The position numbers were made by a program, and so were the translations under genes. Positions 8,756 through 18,040 of a stretch of 64,000 bases of DNA are shown here, in pieces. Position 1 is the stretch's first letter, and each line of letters begins with the position of its first letter. This stretch comes from Chroogloeocystis siderophila 5.2 s.c.1 (GTDB lineage: Bacteria > Cyanobacteriota > Cyanobacteriia > Cyanobacteriales > Chroococcidiopsidaceae): positions 1-64,000 of the forward strand of contig NZ_MRCC01000011.1 of the NCBI RefSeq assembly GCF_001904655.1, given 5' to 3'. The notes below the pieces were generated by a model. That model ran no database searches, was not told where the DNA came from, and saw only the letters and a list, made by a program, of their open reading frames with translations.

Positions 8756-9898
8756 ATGTTACGCGACCCTAAACTGATAGTGCTGCTGCTTGCTGGTTCA
8801 TTGACAACAATGACAGGAGGAGTTGTCGCACCTGTTTTGCCAGAAATTATCGAACACCTACAACTAGATACTGGATTAGCAGCTAACTTAGTCAGCGTGC
8901 ATAACTTGACGATCGCACTATTTAGTCCACCATTAGGTATTTTGGCAGATCGCATTGGACGATTAAAGGTTTTAGTGCCTGCACTCGTTCTTTACGCGCT
9001 GTTCGGTGTCGCGGGTGCATTTATGGATGATTTTTGGTCATTACTACTCTTACGTGCCTTATTAGGTGCAGCAAGTGGCGGTATTGCGGCAGCAAGTCTT
9101 GGTTTACTAGGAAGTATGTATGAAGGACAAGCGCGATCGCAAGCTTTAGGATTGGCAACAAGTACCCTGACACTTACAGGTATTACCGATCCTTTGCTGG
9201 GTGGCTGGGTAGGTGCAAGTCGATGGCAAAATGCATTTTATCTCTACGGGGTGGGGCTTGCGATCGCATTCTTAGCTGCTACCATTCTTAAAGAACAACC
9301 ACGAAAAACAAAATCGCAAGCAACTCAACCGGAAAAGCTAAGACAAGTCTTATTACAACGCCACACATTAAAAATATTGATTGCCCTCAGTTTAACTTCC
9401 GTAGCAATGTATGCAGTTGTGATCTATGCTCCTTTGTACCTGAATGCGACGATTAATGCAGATACACTTCTTAATGGCGTCGTTTTAGCATCGCGGGCAA
9501 TTGGCGCTGGGATAATATCAGCTTTTGGTGCAAGTAAACTAGCAAGACGTTTGGGGTCTTCACGCGCGATCGCATTAGGCTTTGGGCTAATGGCAGTTAC
9601 TTTAATCGCGATTCCACTACTTCATCAAGTGAGTTGGATTGTCGTCAGCGCTATTATGTTTGGTGTCGGCTTTGGAATTGTGCTACCAAATCTTTATAAT
9701 GCTTTAGCTAATCTTGCACCAGAGCAACTACGCGCTAGTGTACTGGCAATTGGTACAGGAATGGGCTTTTTAGGGCAATTTCTCTCACCGATTTTACTGG
9801 CACCAGTCCTCAACTATGCTGGTATAGAAGCAGTATTTTACGCCGCCGCTGCAATTGCGATCGCCACAGGACTTATTTTACTAGCACCGCAGCAATAG
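8756..9898 (+). CDS. MFS transporter
   Basis: A 380-residue major facilitator superfamily protein with about twelve hydrophobic segments. The loop 2-3 motif GILADRIGRLKVL matches the MFS motif A (GxLaDrxGrkxxl), and the N-terminal TGGVVAPVLPEIIEHL is typical of DHA1-type drug or metabolite exporters. It is a proton-coupled antiporter by family; the substrate cannot be read from the sequence. It converges with the next gene with only seven bases between stop codons, leaving no room for separate terminators. Confidence 0.88.
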   Translation: MLRDPKLIVLLLAGSLTTMTGGVVAPVLPEIIEHLQLDTGLAANLVSVHNLTIALFSPPLGILADRIGRLKVLVPALVLYALFGVAGAFMDDFWSLLLLRALLGAASGGIAAASLGLLGSMYEGQARSQALGLATSTLTLTGITDPLLGGWVGASRWQNAFYLYGVGLAIAFLAATILKEQPRKTKSQATQPEKLRQVLLQRHTLKILIALSLTSVAMYAVVIYAPLYLNATINADTLLNGVVLASRAIGAGIISAFGASKLARRLGSSRAIALGFGLMAVTLIAIPLLHQVSWIVVSAIMFGVGFGIVLPNLYNALANLAPEQLRASVLAIGTGMGFLGQFLSPILLAPVLNYAGIEAVFYAAAAIAIATGLILLAPQQ

Positions 9899-9905
9899 AC
9901 AGTGT

Positions 9906-10904
9906 TTACAACATTTGTCTAATCTTTTTAAGTTTTTGTTGGCGATCGGGGCTACAAAGAGCAACTATCACACTTGATAAAACATAGGGTATTGCAAATA
10001 TATTACCCAAATAAGTCCGCCAAACACTCCAAGAAAATATCGCTCTTGTCGTGGGAGATATATGCCAAAAACGATTGACTGAGCATACCATTTCGTTTCC
10101 TAAAGCAGTAACTTCATGCCACCAACCTGCTGGAATATAAAGAAGTTCCCCTTGATTGAGAATAACTTCATGTTTGTGTTGTAATGCTGTTTTTAACTTA
10201 GGGAATGATTCAAAGTCAGGATTTTCAGGATATACTTGGCTAAACCAAGAACGTAATTTTAAGCCATGCCTTAGATGAATTGAAAGAGGAAATGGGTAAA
10301 GATTATATATCTGTGATGGTGGAAAAAGCACAATTTTTTTAGCACCGTGCATTTGCACTAAAGTGCCATCAACAGCATCGAAGTGTAAGCATTCAATGTG
10401 ACCTCCTGGACTTATCCAAATATTAAAGTCACTTATTGCTTTGTGTAAACCCAGACGTTCTGCTGCACTGTTTAAAACATTTTCGGAATCGAGTGTTGTG
10501 TTTTTAATGGAACATTTAGCCAAGTAGATGTCGTGTTCGTGTGCTTGGCGATCGCGCAGTAATTCTGCATACTTATTAAACTCCATCTTTTTTCCTTCAA
10601 CACCGCTGCCGATATTTTTCCAATGGCGTTTATCATACTGATATCTTGTTTTACCGTAATATCTTAAGAGAAACTCTTGTTCGCCTAAGTTTTGACATAA
10701 ATACTCTAAATTCCAGTCGCCATTTTTGAGTAATCCTGTAACAATAACTGGTTTACCTAATTTTTGATATTGCTCAAAAAAACTTTCTGCTGTTAAATCA
10801 GAGGCATCGACTCTTGCTACTTGATTTTTTTGTACAGAGTTAGAAAAATTAGATTCTGTTAAACTATTCATAAGACTTGATACATATTTTATCCCATTTC
10901 TCAC
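9906..10904 (-). CDS. JmjC/cupin-8 domain Fe(II)/2-oxoglutarate-dependent oxygenase-like protein
   Basis: A 332-residue protein of the cupin-8 (FIH-like JmjC) family. An N-terminal segment typical of the family (FFEQYQKLGKPVIVTG) is followed by the metal-binding facial triad: HFD in the CLHFDAVDG segment and the distal His in PAGWWHEVTAL. Members hydroxylate protein side chains or small molecules using Fe(II), O2 and 2-oxoglutarate. A hydrophobic stretch near the C-terminus (about 300-320) could be membrane-associated. An alternative start is at 10871 (MNSLTESN). It lies 84 bases downstream of the GH3-like gene on the same strand. The substrate is unknown. Confidence 0.8.
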   Translation of the reverse strand: MRNGIKYVSSLMNSLTESNFSNSVQKNQVARVDASDLTAESFFEQYQKLGKPVIVTGLLKNGDWNLEYLCQNLGEQEFLLRYYGKTRYQYDKRHWKNIGSGVEGKKMEFNKYAELLRDRQAHEHDIYLAKCSIKNTTLDSENVLNSAAERLGLHKAISDFNIWISPGGHIECLHFDAVDGTLVQMHGAKKIVLFPPSQIYNLYPFPLSIHLRHGLKLRSWFSQVYPENPDFESFPKLKTALQHKHEVILNQGELLYIPAGWWHEVTALGNEMVCSVNRFWHISPTTRAIFSWSVWRTYLGNIFAIPYVLSSVIVALCSPDRQQKLKKIRQML

Positions 10905-10988
10905 TCATTCTGATGACAGATCCACGCTCCAACCCATAGGTTTAAAACTACGGCTATGGTTTAATTACGAACTCCCCATTACCTCCTA

Positions 10989-12656
10989 CTACAAATCAAT
11001 CTTCTTTTCCACCGATAAACCCATCAAAAAATTTCTATCCTCACTAATATGAGGAAACTTTAACTGAGAATCAGGAATTCCTTTTTGTAACTGGCGTTGA
11101 CGAATGGTAGCAAAGCTTCCAGGAGCTAGAATTTGCAATTGTGGAGCAGGGATTGTGTCTTTACGACTAATTTCGTAGTGAGTATTGACTTCTTTTAGTT
11201 TATAGTCAAAACATCTTAGAAAAGCTTGCGGATCGTCTAATTTGTAACTCTGCGATAACTCAATATTTACTAGATAACGCGCTGGGAAATCATTTTCAGA
11301 CAAGGTAATGCAGAAATCTTCTAATGGCAAACTAAACTCTTGCTGGAGGGCTTGCATCACTTGTGTGGCATGAAACTCAGTTGTTTTTTCAGTCGTTGAA
11401 GAAACAAATCCGCCGCGACGATGGAGAAAAACAATTAATGGGGCTGTATTATAAAAGCCGACAACTTCGACAACATCACCAATATCGTAACGGTAAAAGC
11501 CACTGTAGTTCGTAATCAAAATACGGTAGCGATCGCCTACTCTTACTTCAGTTGCTAAGAGGGTATTGGGATGTTCTGCTTCCCACTGATCTTCTGGTAT
11601 AAATTCAAAGAAACAACTTTCAATTGCTAAAATACTGCCATCTTGATTAACATCAGGGTAAATGCTAAATATACCTTCAGCCGATGAATAAACAGCACCA
11701 AATATCGGAGTATCTTCAAAATAAGTGGGAAATCGTTGAAAATAAAAATCTGACGTTCCCCCCCTTGCAGTAGCTACGAAAGATAAATTTTGCCATGCAA
11801 GTTTAGGCGTCAGTCGTCCTTGTGAGTGTAATATTTCGTGTAATTGTGTCGCCCGTTTGGGAGATGCGATCGCCATTTTTTCTAACTGATTACGTATTTC
11901 AGGTTCAATTTCTAACCAAGGCGCGATCGTTCCTTTTTCTAGATCTTGAATCAAGTCTTCAGCATAACGCTCTAAGTAATTGCAAGTACGTAGAATTAGC
12001 ATCGGAAAATTCGCAATCATTCCCCGCATCGTTGGTTCTCGTAAAGCAAATAATAAACACACATAATGTCTCGCTAGGCTATCACCGAGTTGAAGCGTTT
12101 CGTAAGGATGCGCGAAAAATTGCCGATAAAGTCGCTTATCCATCCGTAAAACACCCGCGCTTGATGGTCCATAATCGATATTGCCAGCCGTACGTCCCCA
12201 TTTTTGTACCGAGTTCGTTACCAAGAGTTTGCCGAATTGGCGATTTTGTCTTGCAAGTGCTTCACTCAAAAAGCCGATACTTGTTAATGTTGCTTGACGA
12301 ACAATGTTTTGCGATCGCCTGGTTGTCGGAATCAGTTTTTTCTTACCTGTCGATCCGCTGGTGAGTGTCAGGTAAACCACTCGATCGGGAGTTAAAATAT
12401 TCGATTCACCTTGCGCAATTCGCTCAGTGAGGGGTTCATAACTGCTGTAAGGTAAAATTGGAACTTGTGCGCGAAATTGGTCAATTGTCTTGATTTGTGC
12501 AACTTTGTACTGTTTTCCTAACTCTGTATCGCGCTGTACAAGCAGCAAATCGCGTAAAAACTGCGCTTGTATAGCATCTGTAACATGAGTTTTTTTAACA
12601 AAGTTTGCCTTGACACGTCGAGCAAAAGCGGTCAAAAGTGAAGGTAAAATTGCCAT
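10989..12656 (-). CDS. GH3-like adenylate-forming enzyme
   Basis: A 555-residue member of the GH3 family of the ANL (acyl-adenylate-forming) superfamily. The ATP/AMP-binding motif TLTSGSTGKKKLIPTT lies near residue 100, and the conserved YRYDIGDVVEV motif near residue 390 is the GH3 equivalent of the ANL Y-x-TGD segment. Plant GH3 enzymes conjugate amino acids to auxin or jasmonate; bacterial members are of mostly unknown substrate, some acting in specialised metabolite amidation. It is upstream of the cupin-8 protein on the same strand, possibly a two-gene unit (acid activation plus hydroxylation). That functional link is inference. Confidence 0.88.
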   Translation of the reverse strand: MAILPSLLTAFARRVKANFVKKTHVTDAIQAQFLRDLLLVQRDTELGKQYKVAQIKTIDQFRAQVPILPYSSYEPLTERIAQGESNILTPDRVVYLTLTSGSTGKKKLIPTTRRSQNIVRQATLTSIGFLSEALARQNRQFGKLLVTNSVQKWGRTAGNIDYGPSSAGVLRMDKRLYRQFFAHPYETLQLGDSLARHYVCLLFALREPTMRGMIANFPMLILRTCNYLERYAEDLIQDLEKGTIAPWLEIEPEIRNQLEKMAIASPKRATQLHEILHSQGRLTPKLAWQNLSFVATARGGTSDFYFQRFPTYFEDTPIFGAVYSSAEGIFSIYPDVNQDGSILAIESCFFEFIPEDQWEAEHPNTLLATEVRVGDRYRILITNYSGFYRYDIGDVVEVVGFYNTAPLIVFLHRRGGFVSSTTEKTTEFHATQVMQALQQEFSLPLEDFCITLSENDFPARYLVNIELSQSYKLDDPQAFLRCFDYKLKEVNTHYEISRKDTIPAPQLQILAPGSFATIRQRQLQKGIPDSQLKFPHISEDRNFLMGLSVEKKIDL

Positions 12657-12805
12657 TTGTATATTGAACTGTACTTTTTGGCGACAAAGGAGCGCAAGTA
12701 AGATTGCAGGACTAGAAGGATACTGATTTATAGCAGGAATTGCCTAAAATAGTCTCAAATTTAACGAGAACTTAAATTTAATTAGAAGCGGTGTTAGGAG
12801 GCGTG

Positions 12806-13309
12806 ATGTTTGCTTTACACAGCGTATTAATTGGAGTTATCTGTTTTGTTGTTGCATTTGTCTTAGCAAGTTTAGTGGAATACTGGCTACATCGATTGAT
12901 GCACGTTTCGCAGCGAATTGGCGAACGTCACCGCGATCATCACCGTCGCAATGAAGGACAAGGCGTCATCTGGGAATTTCGCGATTATGTGCGTGGTAGC
13001 TTTGTTGTGATGATTGCTGTATTTTTCCTTTCTTTAGAAGCCGGAATCGGTTGGTTTCTAGGAGGATTAATCTATGCTGCATTCTCAGCTTATGCACATC
13101 AACTACAGCACGAAAATCCGACAAAGTGCTTTTGGATGAAAATGCCGGTTCACTATGTCCATCATAAGTATGGTATGTGGCATCACAATTTTGGTTTAGC
13201 TGTCGATTGGTGGGATCGCGTTTTTGGAACGTACAAGCCCGTTGAATGGCTGACTGAAGAAGAATTATCGCAACCGAAACGCGGTTATTTACAGCTGCGG
13301 TGGTGGTAA
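12806..13309 (+). CDS. Fatty acid hydroxylase/sterol desaturase-family membrane protein
   Basis: A 167-residue membrane di-iron oxygenase of the fatty acid hydroxylase superfamily. The His boxes are HRLMH (near 30), HRDHH (near 45), HYVHH (near 117) and WHHNFG (near 126), which together would bind two irons; at least two hydrophobic hairpins surround them. The start at ATG 12806 is chosen because a strong Shine-Dalgarno AGGAGG (12796-12801) precedes it; a GTG 15 bases upstream is possible. The product could be a hydroxylated lipid or carotenoid. It is transcribed away from the GH3 gene across a 149-base gap. Confidence 0.82.
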   Translation: MFALHSVLIGVICFVVAFVLASLVEYWLHRLMHVSQRIGERHRDHHRRNEGQGVIWEFRDYVRGSFVVMIAVFFLSLEAGIGWFLGGLIYAAFSAYAHQLQHENPTKCFWMKMPVHYVHHKYGMWHHNFGLAVDWWDRVFGTYKPVEWLTEEELSQPKRGYLQLRWW

Positions 13310-13409
13310 TTACATTGACAGAAGTTATATCTAGCCCTCTCCTTAATAATACGCTCTGCCCCGCGATAAGATGGTCATGATTTGAATTCACAGGTGCACT
13401 CGCTCAGTA

Positions 13410-14336
13410 ATGTATAAGTCATCTGTACGACAGCGGCAGCCGAATGAAACATCTATTCTGAAGTTGTCACTATATGTGTCTTGCGTAACAGCAGGAATTG
13501 GCGTTGTATTTGGACTCATTAGTGAATCTAATGCCATCATTCTCGATGGAATTGCTTCAGCCATTAGTTTGATTTCCACCTGGTTGAGTGTGATTGCTTC
13601 TCGATTGGTGTTGAAACCGGAAAATGAAAGATTTCAGTTTGGATACCGACACATTGAGCCATTAGTCAATTTTGTTCGCAGTCTGATCGTCATTGCGGTC
13701 AGTTTATATGCTGTCTTGACAGCTGTGGTGCAAATCAGGCAAGGAGGTCGCTCAATTACTGATGGCTGGGTTTTAGCTTATGCTCTCATAACCCTCCTGG
13801 TTTCCGCATTGATTTATACGTATCAAATGCGCTATGTGGCTCGAACCGGAGCAACGAGTATTCGACTGGAAGCTCAGGAGTGGTGGATCGACTGTTTATC
13901 TAGCTTAGGCATCTTGGCGGGTTATGGAGTTGCCTTGTGGTTAGAGCAACGTGGGTTAATTCGCATTGCAGCGCTGATCGATCCAATTCTGGTGTTCTTG
14001 ATCGTGGCAATTACGCTACCTTTTCCTGTTAAGACTCTACATCAAAACTTGCTCGACATTCTGCTGATTGCTCCTGACGAAGAAATTCAAGAGAACATTT
14101 GCAGTACTGTCGCAAAAGTCGGCTCCCAATACGGCTTTGAGCGCTTTCGCCTACATACATCTCAGTATGGTAATTCACTGGATGTAGAAGTCAATATCAT
14201 TGTCGATGACTCGTTTATCATTCCTGGAGTTTCTTACCTCGATCGAATCCGTCAAGACATCTGGGAAGGGCTGAATATGCCATCATACCGTCTTTGGTTA
14301 GTTGTGTGTTTTGTTGGAGACGAGCGATGGGCATGA
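13410..14336 (+). CDS. Cation diffusion facilitator family transporter
   Basis: A 308-residue CDF-type metal/proton antiporter with about six membrane helices followed by a cytoplasmic ferredoxin-like domain (about 225-300, ending in VEVNIIVDD and a conserved Trp-rich tail). Helix 2 carries SNAIILDGIAS, where classical zinc CDFs have two Asp four residues apart; here the first position is Asn, so metal preference may differ from Zn. GYRHIEPLVNF matches the CDF loop motif. Likely exports a divalent metal from the cytoplasm. The neighbours do not identify the metal. Confidence 0.85.
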   Translation: MYKSSVRQRQPNETSILKLSLYVSCVTAGIGVVFGLISESNAIILDGIASAISLISTWLSVIASRLVLKPENERFQFGYRHIEPLVNFVRSLIVIAVSLYAVLTAVVQIRQGGRSITDGWVLAYALITLLVSALIYTYQMRYVARTGATSIRLEAQEWWIDCLSSLGILAGYGVALWLEQRGLIRIAALIDPILVFLIVAITLPFPVKTLHQNLLDILLIAPDEEIQENICSTVAKVGSQYGFERFRLHTSQYGNSLDVEVNIIVDDSFIIPGVSYLDRIRQDIWEGLNMPSYRLWLVVCFVGDERWA

Positions 14337-14469
14337 TAATGAGAATGCTGTTAACTACAAAAAAGGTCTAATCAATAAAGAATTTGTTATTTTTGTTGGC
14401 TGTAAAGACTTGGGGTGGTATTGTTCCTACAACACATTGGCAATTTTCTCCAAGATAGGGGCATACGCT

Positions 14470-14790
14470 GTGAAATATTTCCAAGAAGCAAAAGCTCACT
14501 TTGTTGCCAGCCACCAGCACCCGATTAATCAGTTTCTTCATCACTTGACGAATATAGTCGCGATCGCCGCCGTTGTCTTTTTGTTCTACGATTGGCGACT
14601 CACCATCGTCTGCTTAGTTTTAACCCAAGTTTTTGCTTTGAGTGGTCATGCTTTTTTTGAAAAAAATGAACCTGCATTTGTCAAGTACCCAGGGATAGCA
14701 ATTTTAGCTTCAATGCAGTGGTCATTCGAGAATTGGTTCGGCGTGCGCCAAATTTTACAGCACTTTCAGCAAAAAGCTCTGAGCGATTAG
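14470..14790 (+). CDS. Mpo1-like (DUF962) family protein
   Basis: A small protein of about 106 residues. The N-terminal FVASHQHPINQFLHHLTNIVAIAA carries the His-x-x-x-Asn and His-rich features of the Mpo1/YGL010w-like family, whose yeast member is an Fe(II)-dependent dioxygenase in alpha-oxidation of 2-hydroxy fatty acids. Two hydrophobic segments and a late HAFFEKNEPAF motif also fit. The start is taken as GTG 14470 (VKYFQEAKAHF) with an upstream AGGGG; the longer in-frame extension back to 14302 overlaps the CDF gene and is not family-like. Enzymatic function is inferred by homology only. Confidence 0.68.
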   Translation: MKYFQEAKAHFVASHQHPINQFLHHLTNIVAIAAVVFLFYDWRLTIVCLVLTQVFALSGHAFFEKNEPAFVKYPGIAILASMQWSFENWFGVRQILQHFQQKALSD

Positions 14791-14820
14791 TAAAAAAACT
14801 ATTGACTTAAAGGATAATTT

Positions 14821-16215
14821 ATGTATCAAGGTTTACCCGTAATTGATGCAGATGCCCATAAGCTTGAAAATCCGCTGGTAATGCGCGATTATATCGAGCC
14901 AGAGTATCGCGATCGCATCGGTTTAGTCATTGATAGCTTAGGCGATCAACGCGCCAGAATTATCGACTTTAACCCTGCAACCGGAAAAAACGATTTAATG
15001 CGGATGTTTCCCCAACCGCAGGGGATGGGTAAGGGTGGTTTTCGCAATTTACATCCTGATACGACATTAGGCGCAATGTTTAATCGCGTCCGTATCGAAC
15101 ATATGGATCGCGAAGGCATTGATGTTCATGTCATTTATGGGACATTAAATTTAATATTTTCGAGCATTCTTGATAAAGACTTGGCGATCGCGTTGTGTCG
15201 TGCTTACAACACCTACATGGCAGACGACTGTCGTGGCTACGATAACCGCTTGAAACCCATCGGCGTGATTCCGTTACAAGATGTTGACGCCGCAGTTGCA
15301 GAGATGCATCGTTGCGTAAACGAACTAGGGATGATTAGCGTCGCGGTTGCGCCTAATATGCCAATTCCGCACCCAAAAGCACCGGAAGCGTTTCCCGAAA
15401 TCCGCAGTTGCAAAACAATAAGCCATCCAGACTTTCGCCCGATTCTTCAAGCGGCGGTTGATTTAAATATTGGTTTGGGAATTCACGGCGGACCAGGTTC
15501 CTACATGGTAGGCGGCATTTCAGATTATACCGAGACTTTTGTCCTCACGCATATTTTCGTACAACGCAACCAACAACAGCTAGCATTAGCGCGGATGGTA
15601 TTTGACGGTGCATTCGAGCAATTTCCTACCTTGCGCGTTGGGTTTTTAGAGGGTGGTTGCGGTTGGGTTCCCGATTTAGCTCATGCATTCCACGAACATT
15701 GGGAAAAGCGCATTCGTGACTTTGATCCGAAACATCCTTATCGCCCATCACTGATGGAATTTACGAAGTTGATGATTCAAGAACGCGGAACGCACAATAA
15801 CGTTAACTTGATTAGTCAAGCGAAAAACCTGTTCGATTTATTGTGGAATAAGCAACACGATCCGACAGAGATTGAGGATGCTAGTTTGTACGAACATTAT
15901 GATTTACGCCACCGCGATCCCTTAGAATACTTTGAACGCGGACAAATTTTCACTTCATTTGAATCCGACGATCCAGGTCCTGCGTATCTACACATTGCAA
16001 TGGGTGAAACTGGTAAACACCTTACTTGCTTCTCCGGCGATTATGGTCATTGGGATGGCGTTTTACAAAATTGCGTCCATGATGCCGCGACAGTAGCCGA
16101 TTACGATCGCGACCACTTGAGGTTACTTTTAGGTGGCAATGCCTTGGCATTATACGGCGATCGCTTGCGCCAATCCTTACCAAATCATCTCCTCACACAA
16201 ACCGCACTAACCTAA
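14821..16215 (+). CDS. Amidohydrolase-2 family metal-dependent hydrolase
   Basis: A 464-residue TIM-barrel hydrolase or decarboxylase of the amidohydrolase-2 family. The N-terminal metal motif D-x-D-x-H is VIDADAHKLE, a barrel-strand His lies in GLGIHGGPGS, the conserved FLEGGCGWVPDLAHAF segment comes near 275, and the catalytic Asp in FSGDYGHWDG lies near 405. Related enzymes include the amidohydrolases and decarboxylases of aromatic-acid breakdown; the substrate here is not known. An AAAGGA ribosome-binding site lies just ahead of ATG. The same-strand radical SAM gene follows after a hairpin, so they may be separate units. Confidence 0.85.
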   Translation: MYQGLPVIDADAHKLENPLVMRDYIEPEYRDRIGLVIDSLGDQRARIIDFNPATGKNDLMRMFPQPQGMGKGGFRNLHPDTTLGAMFNRVRIEHMDREGIDVHVIYGTLNLIFSSILDKDLAIALCRAYNTYMADDCRGYDNRLKPIGVIPLQDVDAAVAEMHRCVNELGMISVAVAPNMPIPHPKAPEAFPEIRSCKTISHPDFRPILQAAVDLNIGLGIHGGPGSYMVGGISDYTETFVLTHIFVQRNQQQLALARMVFDGAFEQFPTLRVGFLEGGCGWVPDLAHAFHEHWEKRIRDFDPKHPYRPSLMEFTKLMIQERGTHNNVNLISQAKNLFDLLWNKQHDPTEIEDASLYEHYDLRHRDPLEYFERGQIFTSFESDDPGPAYLHIAMGETGKHLTCFSGDYGHWDGVLQNCVHDAATVADYDRDHLRLLLGGNALALYGDRLRQSLPNHLLTQTALT

Positions 16216-16225
16216 AATTCAGTAC

Positions 16226-16247
16226 GGGCAAGGCATTGCCTTTGCCC
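16226..16247 (+). terminator. GC-rich hairpin repeat after the amidohydrolase gene
   Basis: GGGCAAGGCA pairs with TGCCTTTGCCC in a nearly perfect stem eleven bases after the amidohydrolase stop codon. This hairpin class (GGGCAAGGCATTGCC core) is a dispersed repeat in many cyanobacterial genomes and may serve as a terminator or mRNA 3-prime stabiliser here. There is no strong T-run after it; the following sequence is C-rich. Confidence 0.5.
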
Positions 16248-16285
16248 CTCCCCCTGCACTCCCGCCCCCCTATACCCCTAAACGA

Positions 16286-17872
16286 ATGCGTGTACTACTT
16301 TTATATCCGCTTTTCCCCAAATCTTTCTGGTCATTTGATCGCGCACTAGAATTAATTGGGCGTAAAGTCTCCCTACCCCCATTGGGGATGATTACCGTAG
16401 CAGCTATTTTGCCTCAAACGTGGGAATTTCGCCTCGTAGATCGCAATGTCCGCGAAGAAACCGAAGCAGATTGGGCTTGGGCAGATTTAGTGATTATTTC
16501 TGGCATGATTGTCCAAAAACCCGATATGCTGCATCTGATTGGTGAGGCAAAGCGACGGGGTAAATTGGTAGCAGTGGGGGGTCCTTATGTGACTTCTGTC
16601 CCAGACGCAGCGCAGGAAGCAGGGGCAGATTTTCTCGTTTTAGACGAAGGCGAAATTACTCTACCACTTCTGGTTGCTGCACTTGAACAGGGTGAAACGT
16701 CAGGAATTTTTACTGCCAAAGGCAATAAACCTGATGTTACAACTACACCAATTCCCAGGTTCGATCTCCTCGATCTCAACGCCTATAACGAGATGTCCGT
16801 GCAATTTTCGCGGGGCTGTCCTTTTCAGTGCGAATTTTGCGACATTATTGTGCTGTATGGGCGCAAACCTCGTACCAAAACACCAGCACAACTGATTGCT
16901 GAGTTACAGACACTTTACGATTTAGGTTGGCGGCGTTCAGTTTTTATGGTCGATGACAATTTCATTGGTAACAAGCGCAATGTCAAGCTGTTGCTGCGCG
17001 AACTTGGTCCTTGGATGGCAAACCACAATTATCCGTTTCGCCTCGCGACTGAAGCATCGGTAGACTTAGCCCAAGATGATGAATTGTTAGCGCTGATGGT
17101 TGCGGCGAACTTTACGGCGGTATTTCTAGGAATTGAAACGCCAGATACTGATAGTCTGGCGCTAACTCACAAGTTTCAAAATACACGCAATTCGCTGATC
17201 GAATCGGTGCGGAAAATAAATCAAGCAGGCTTGAGTGTCATGGCAGGTTTTATTTTGGGATTTGATGATGAAAAATCTGGCGCAGGCGATCGCATTATCG
17301 ATTTTGTCGAAGCAACCGCAATTCCCAAAGCGATGTTTGGGCTATTACAAGCCTTGCCAAATACTGCACTATGGCAACGACTACATAAAGAAGGGCGACT
17401 TTTAGAGGCGAAGCAAGAAACTGAAGGTCATCAAATGACTCTTACTAATTTTGTTCCAACACGTCCTTTACCAGAGTTAGCCCGCGAGTATGTTAGTTGC
17501 TTCTGGGAACTGTATGAACCGCGTCGCTATCTATCAAGAGTGTACCGTCACTTTATGGCAATGAAGCCAGCCCCGCACAAAGCACCGTTTCGGATGTTGG
17601 AATTTGTCGAGATGCGAGCAGTATTTATTATCTGCTGGCGACAGGGAATTAAACGTAATACTCGATTTCAGTTTTGGAAACAGCTATTTGGAATCATGCG
17701 GCACAATCCAGGTGTCTTTGTTCCTTATTTAAGTAATTGCGCGCTAATTGAACACTTTATTCAGTATCGGCAAATCGTTCGTGACGAAATTGAAGCACAA
17801 TTAGCTACGTTGCTGGAAGAAGAATCAAGGGAAGATATGGTAGAAAAAACCTATGCTGTATCGCCAAAATAA
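16286..17872 (+). CDS. B12-binding-domain radical SAM protein (HpnP-like architecture)
   Basis: A 528-residue enzyme. An N-terminal cobalamin-binding Rossmann domain (about 1-140, with VAVGGPYVT) is followed by a radical SAM domain whose cluster motif is C178-PFQ-C182-EF-C185, then a C-terminal DUF4070-type region (about 380-500). Length and layout match HpnP, the hopanoid C-2 methylase, and related cyanobacterial paralogues. The start MRVLLLYPLFP and the segment LVDRNVREETEADW are typical of this group. It probably methylates an unactivated carbon using methylcobalamin. Assignment to 2-methylhopanoid synthesis is plausible but unproven because paralogues of similar size exist. Confidence 0.85.
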   Translation: MRVLLLYPLFPKSFWSFDRALELIGRKVSLPPLGMITVAAILPQTWEFRLVDRNVREETEADWAWADLVIISGMIVQKPDMLHLIGEAKRRGKLVAVGGPYVTSVPDAAQEAGADFLVLDEGEITLPLLVAALEQGETSGIFTAKGNKPDVTTTPIPRFDLLDLNAYNEMSVQFSRGCPFQCEFCDIIVLYGRKPRTKTPAQLIAELQTLYDLGWRRSVFMVDDNFIGNKRNVKLLLRELGPWMANHNYPFRLATEASVDLAQDDELLALMVAANFTAVFLGIETPDTDSLALTHKFQNTRNSLIESVRKINQAGLSVMAGFILGFDDEKSGAGDRIIDFVEATAIPKAMFGLLQALPNTALWQRLHKEGRLLEAKQETEGHQMTLTNFVPTRPLPELAREYVSCFWELYEPRRYLSRVYRHFMAMKPAPHKAPFRMLEFVEMRAVFIICWRQGIKRNTRFQFWKQLFGIMRHNPGVFVPYLSNCALIEHFIQYRQIVRDEIEAQLATLLEEESREDMVEKTYAVSPK

Positions 17873-17888
17873 ATTGATCGCGCGCCTA

Positions 17889-17936
17889 GCAACTAAAGTC
17901 GCGGCTTGACAAACAAAGTCCTCCTTCGTGGACTAA
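17889..17936. repeat. Dispersed cyanobacterial spacer repeat with hairpin
   Basis: The segment AACTAAAGTCGCGGCTTGAC and the following hairpin AGTCC-tccttcgt-GGACT (17917-17934) match a family of short spacer repeats I associate with heterocystous and Chroococcidiopsis-like cyanobacteria. It lies between the radical SAM stop and the permease start. It may also act as a weak terminator. Confidence 0.45.
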
Positions 17937-18040
17937 TACAGTTACGCTTTAATGTCGGTTTAATTTCCCTTATTACGCCAAACTGATATCACTTTTACTA
18001 TAGTAATAGAACTGTCTTTCCCTGACCCCTACAATAATTC

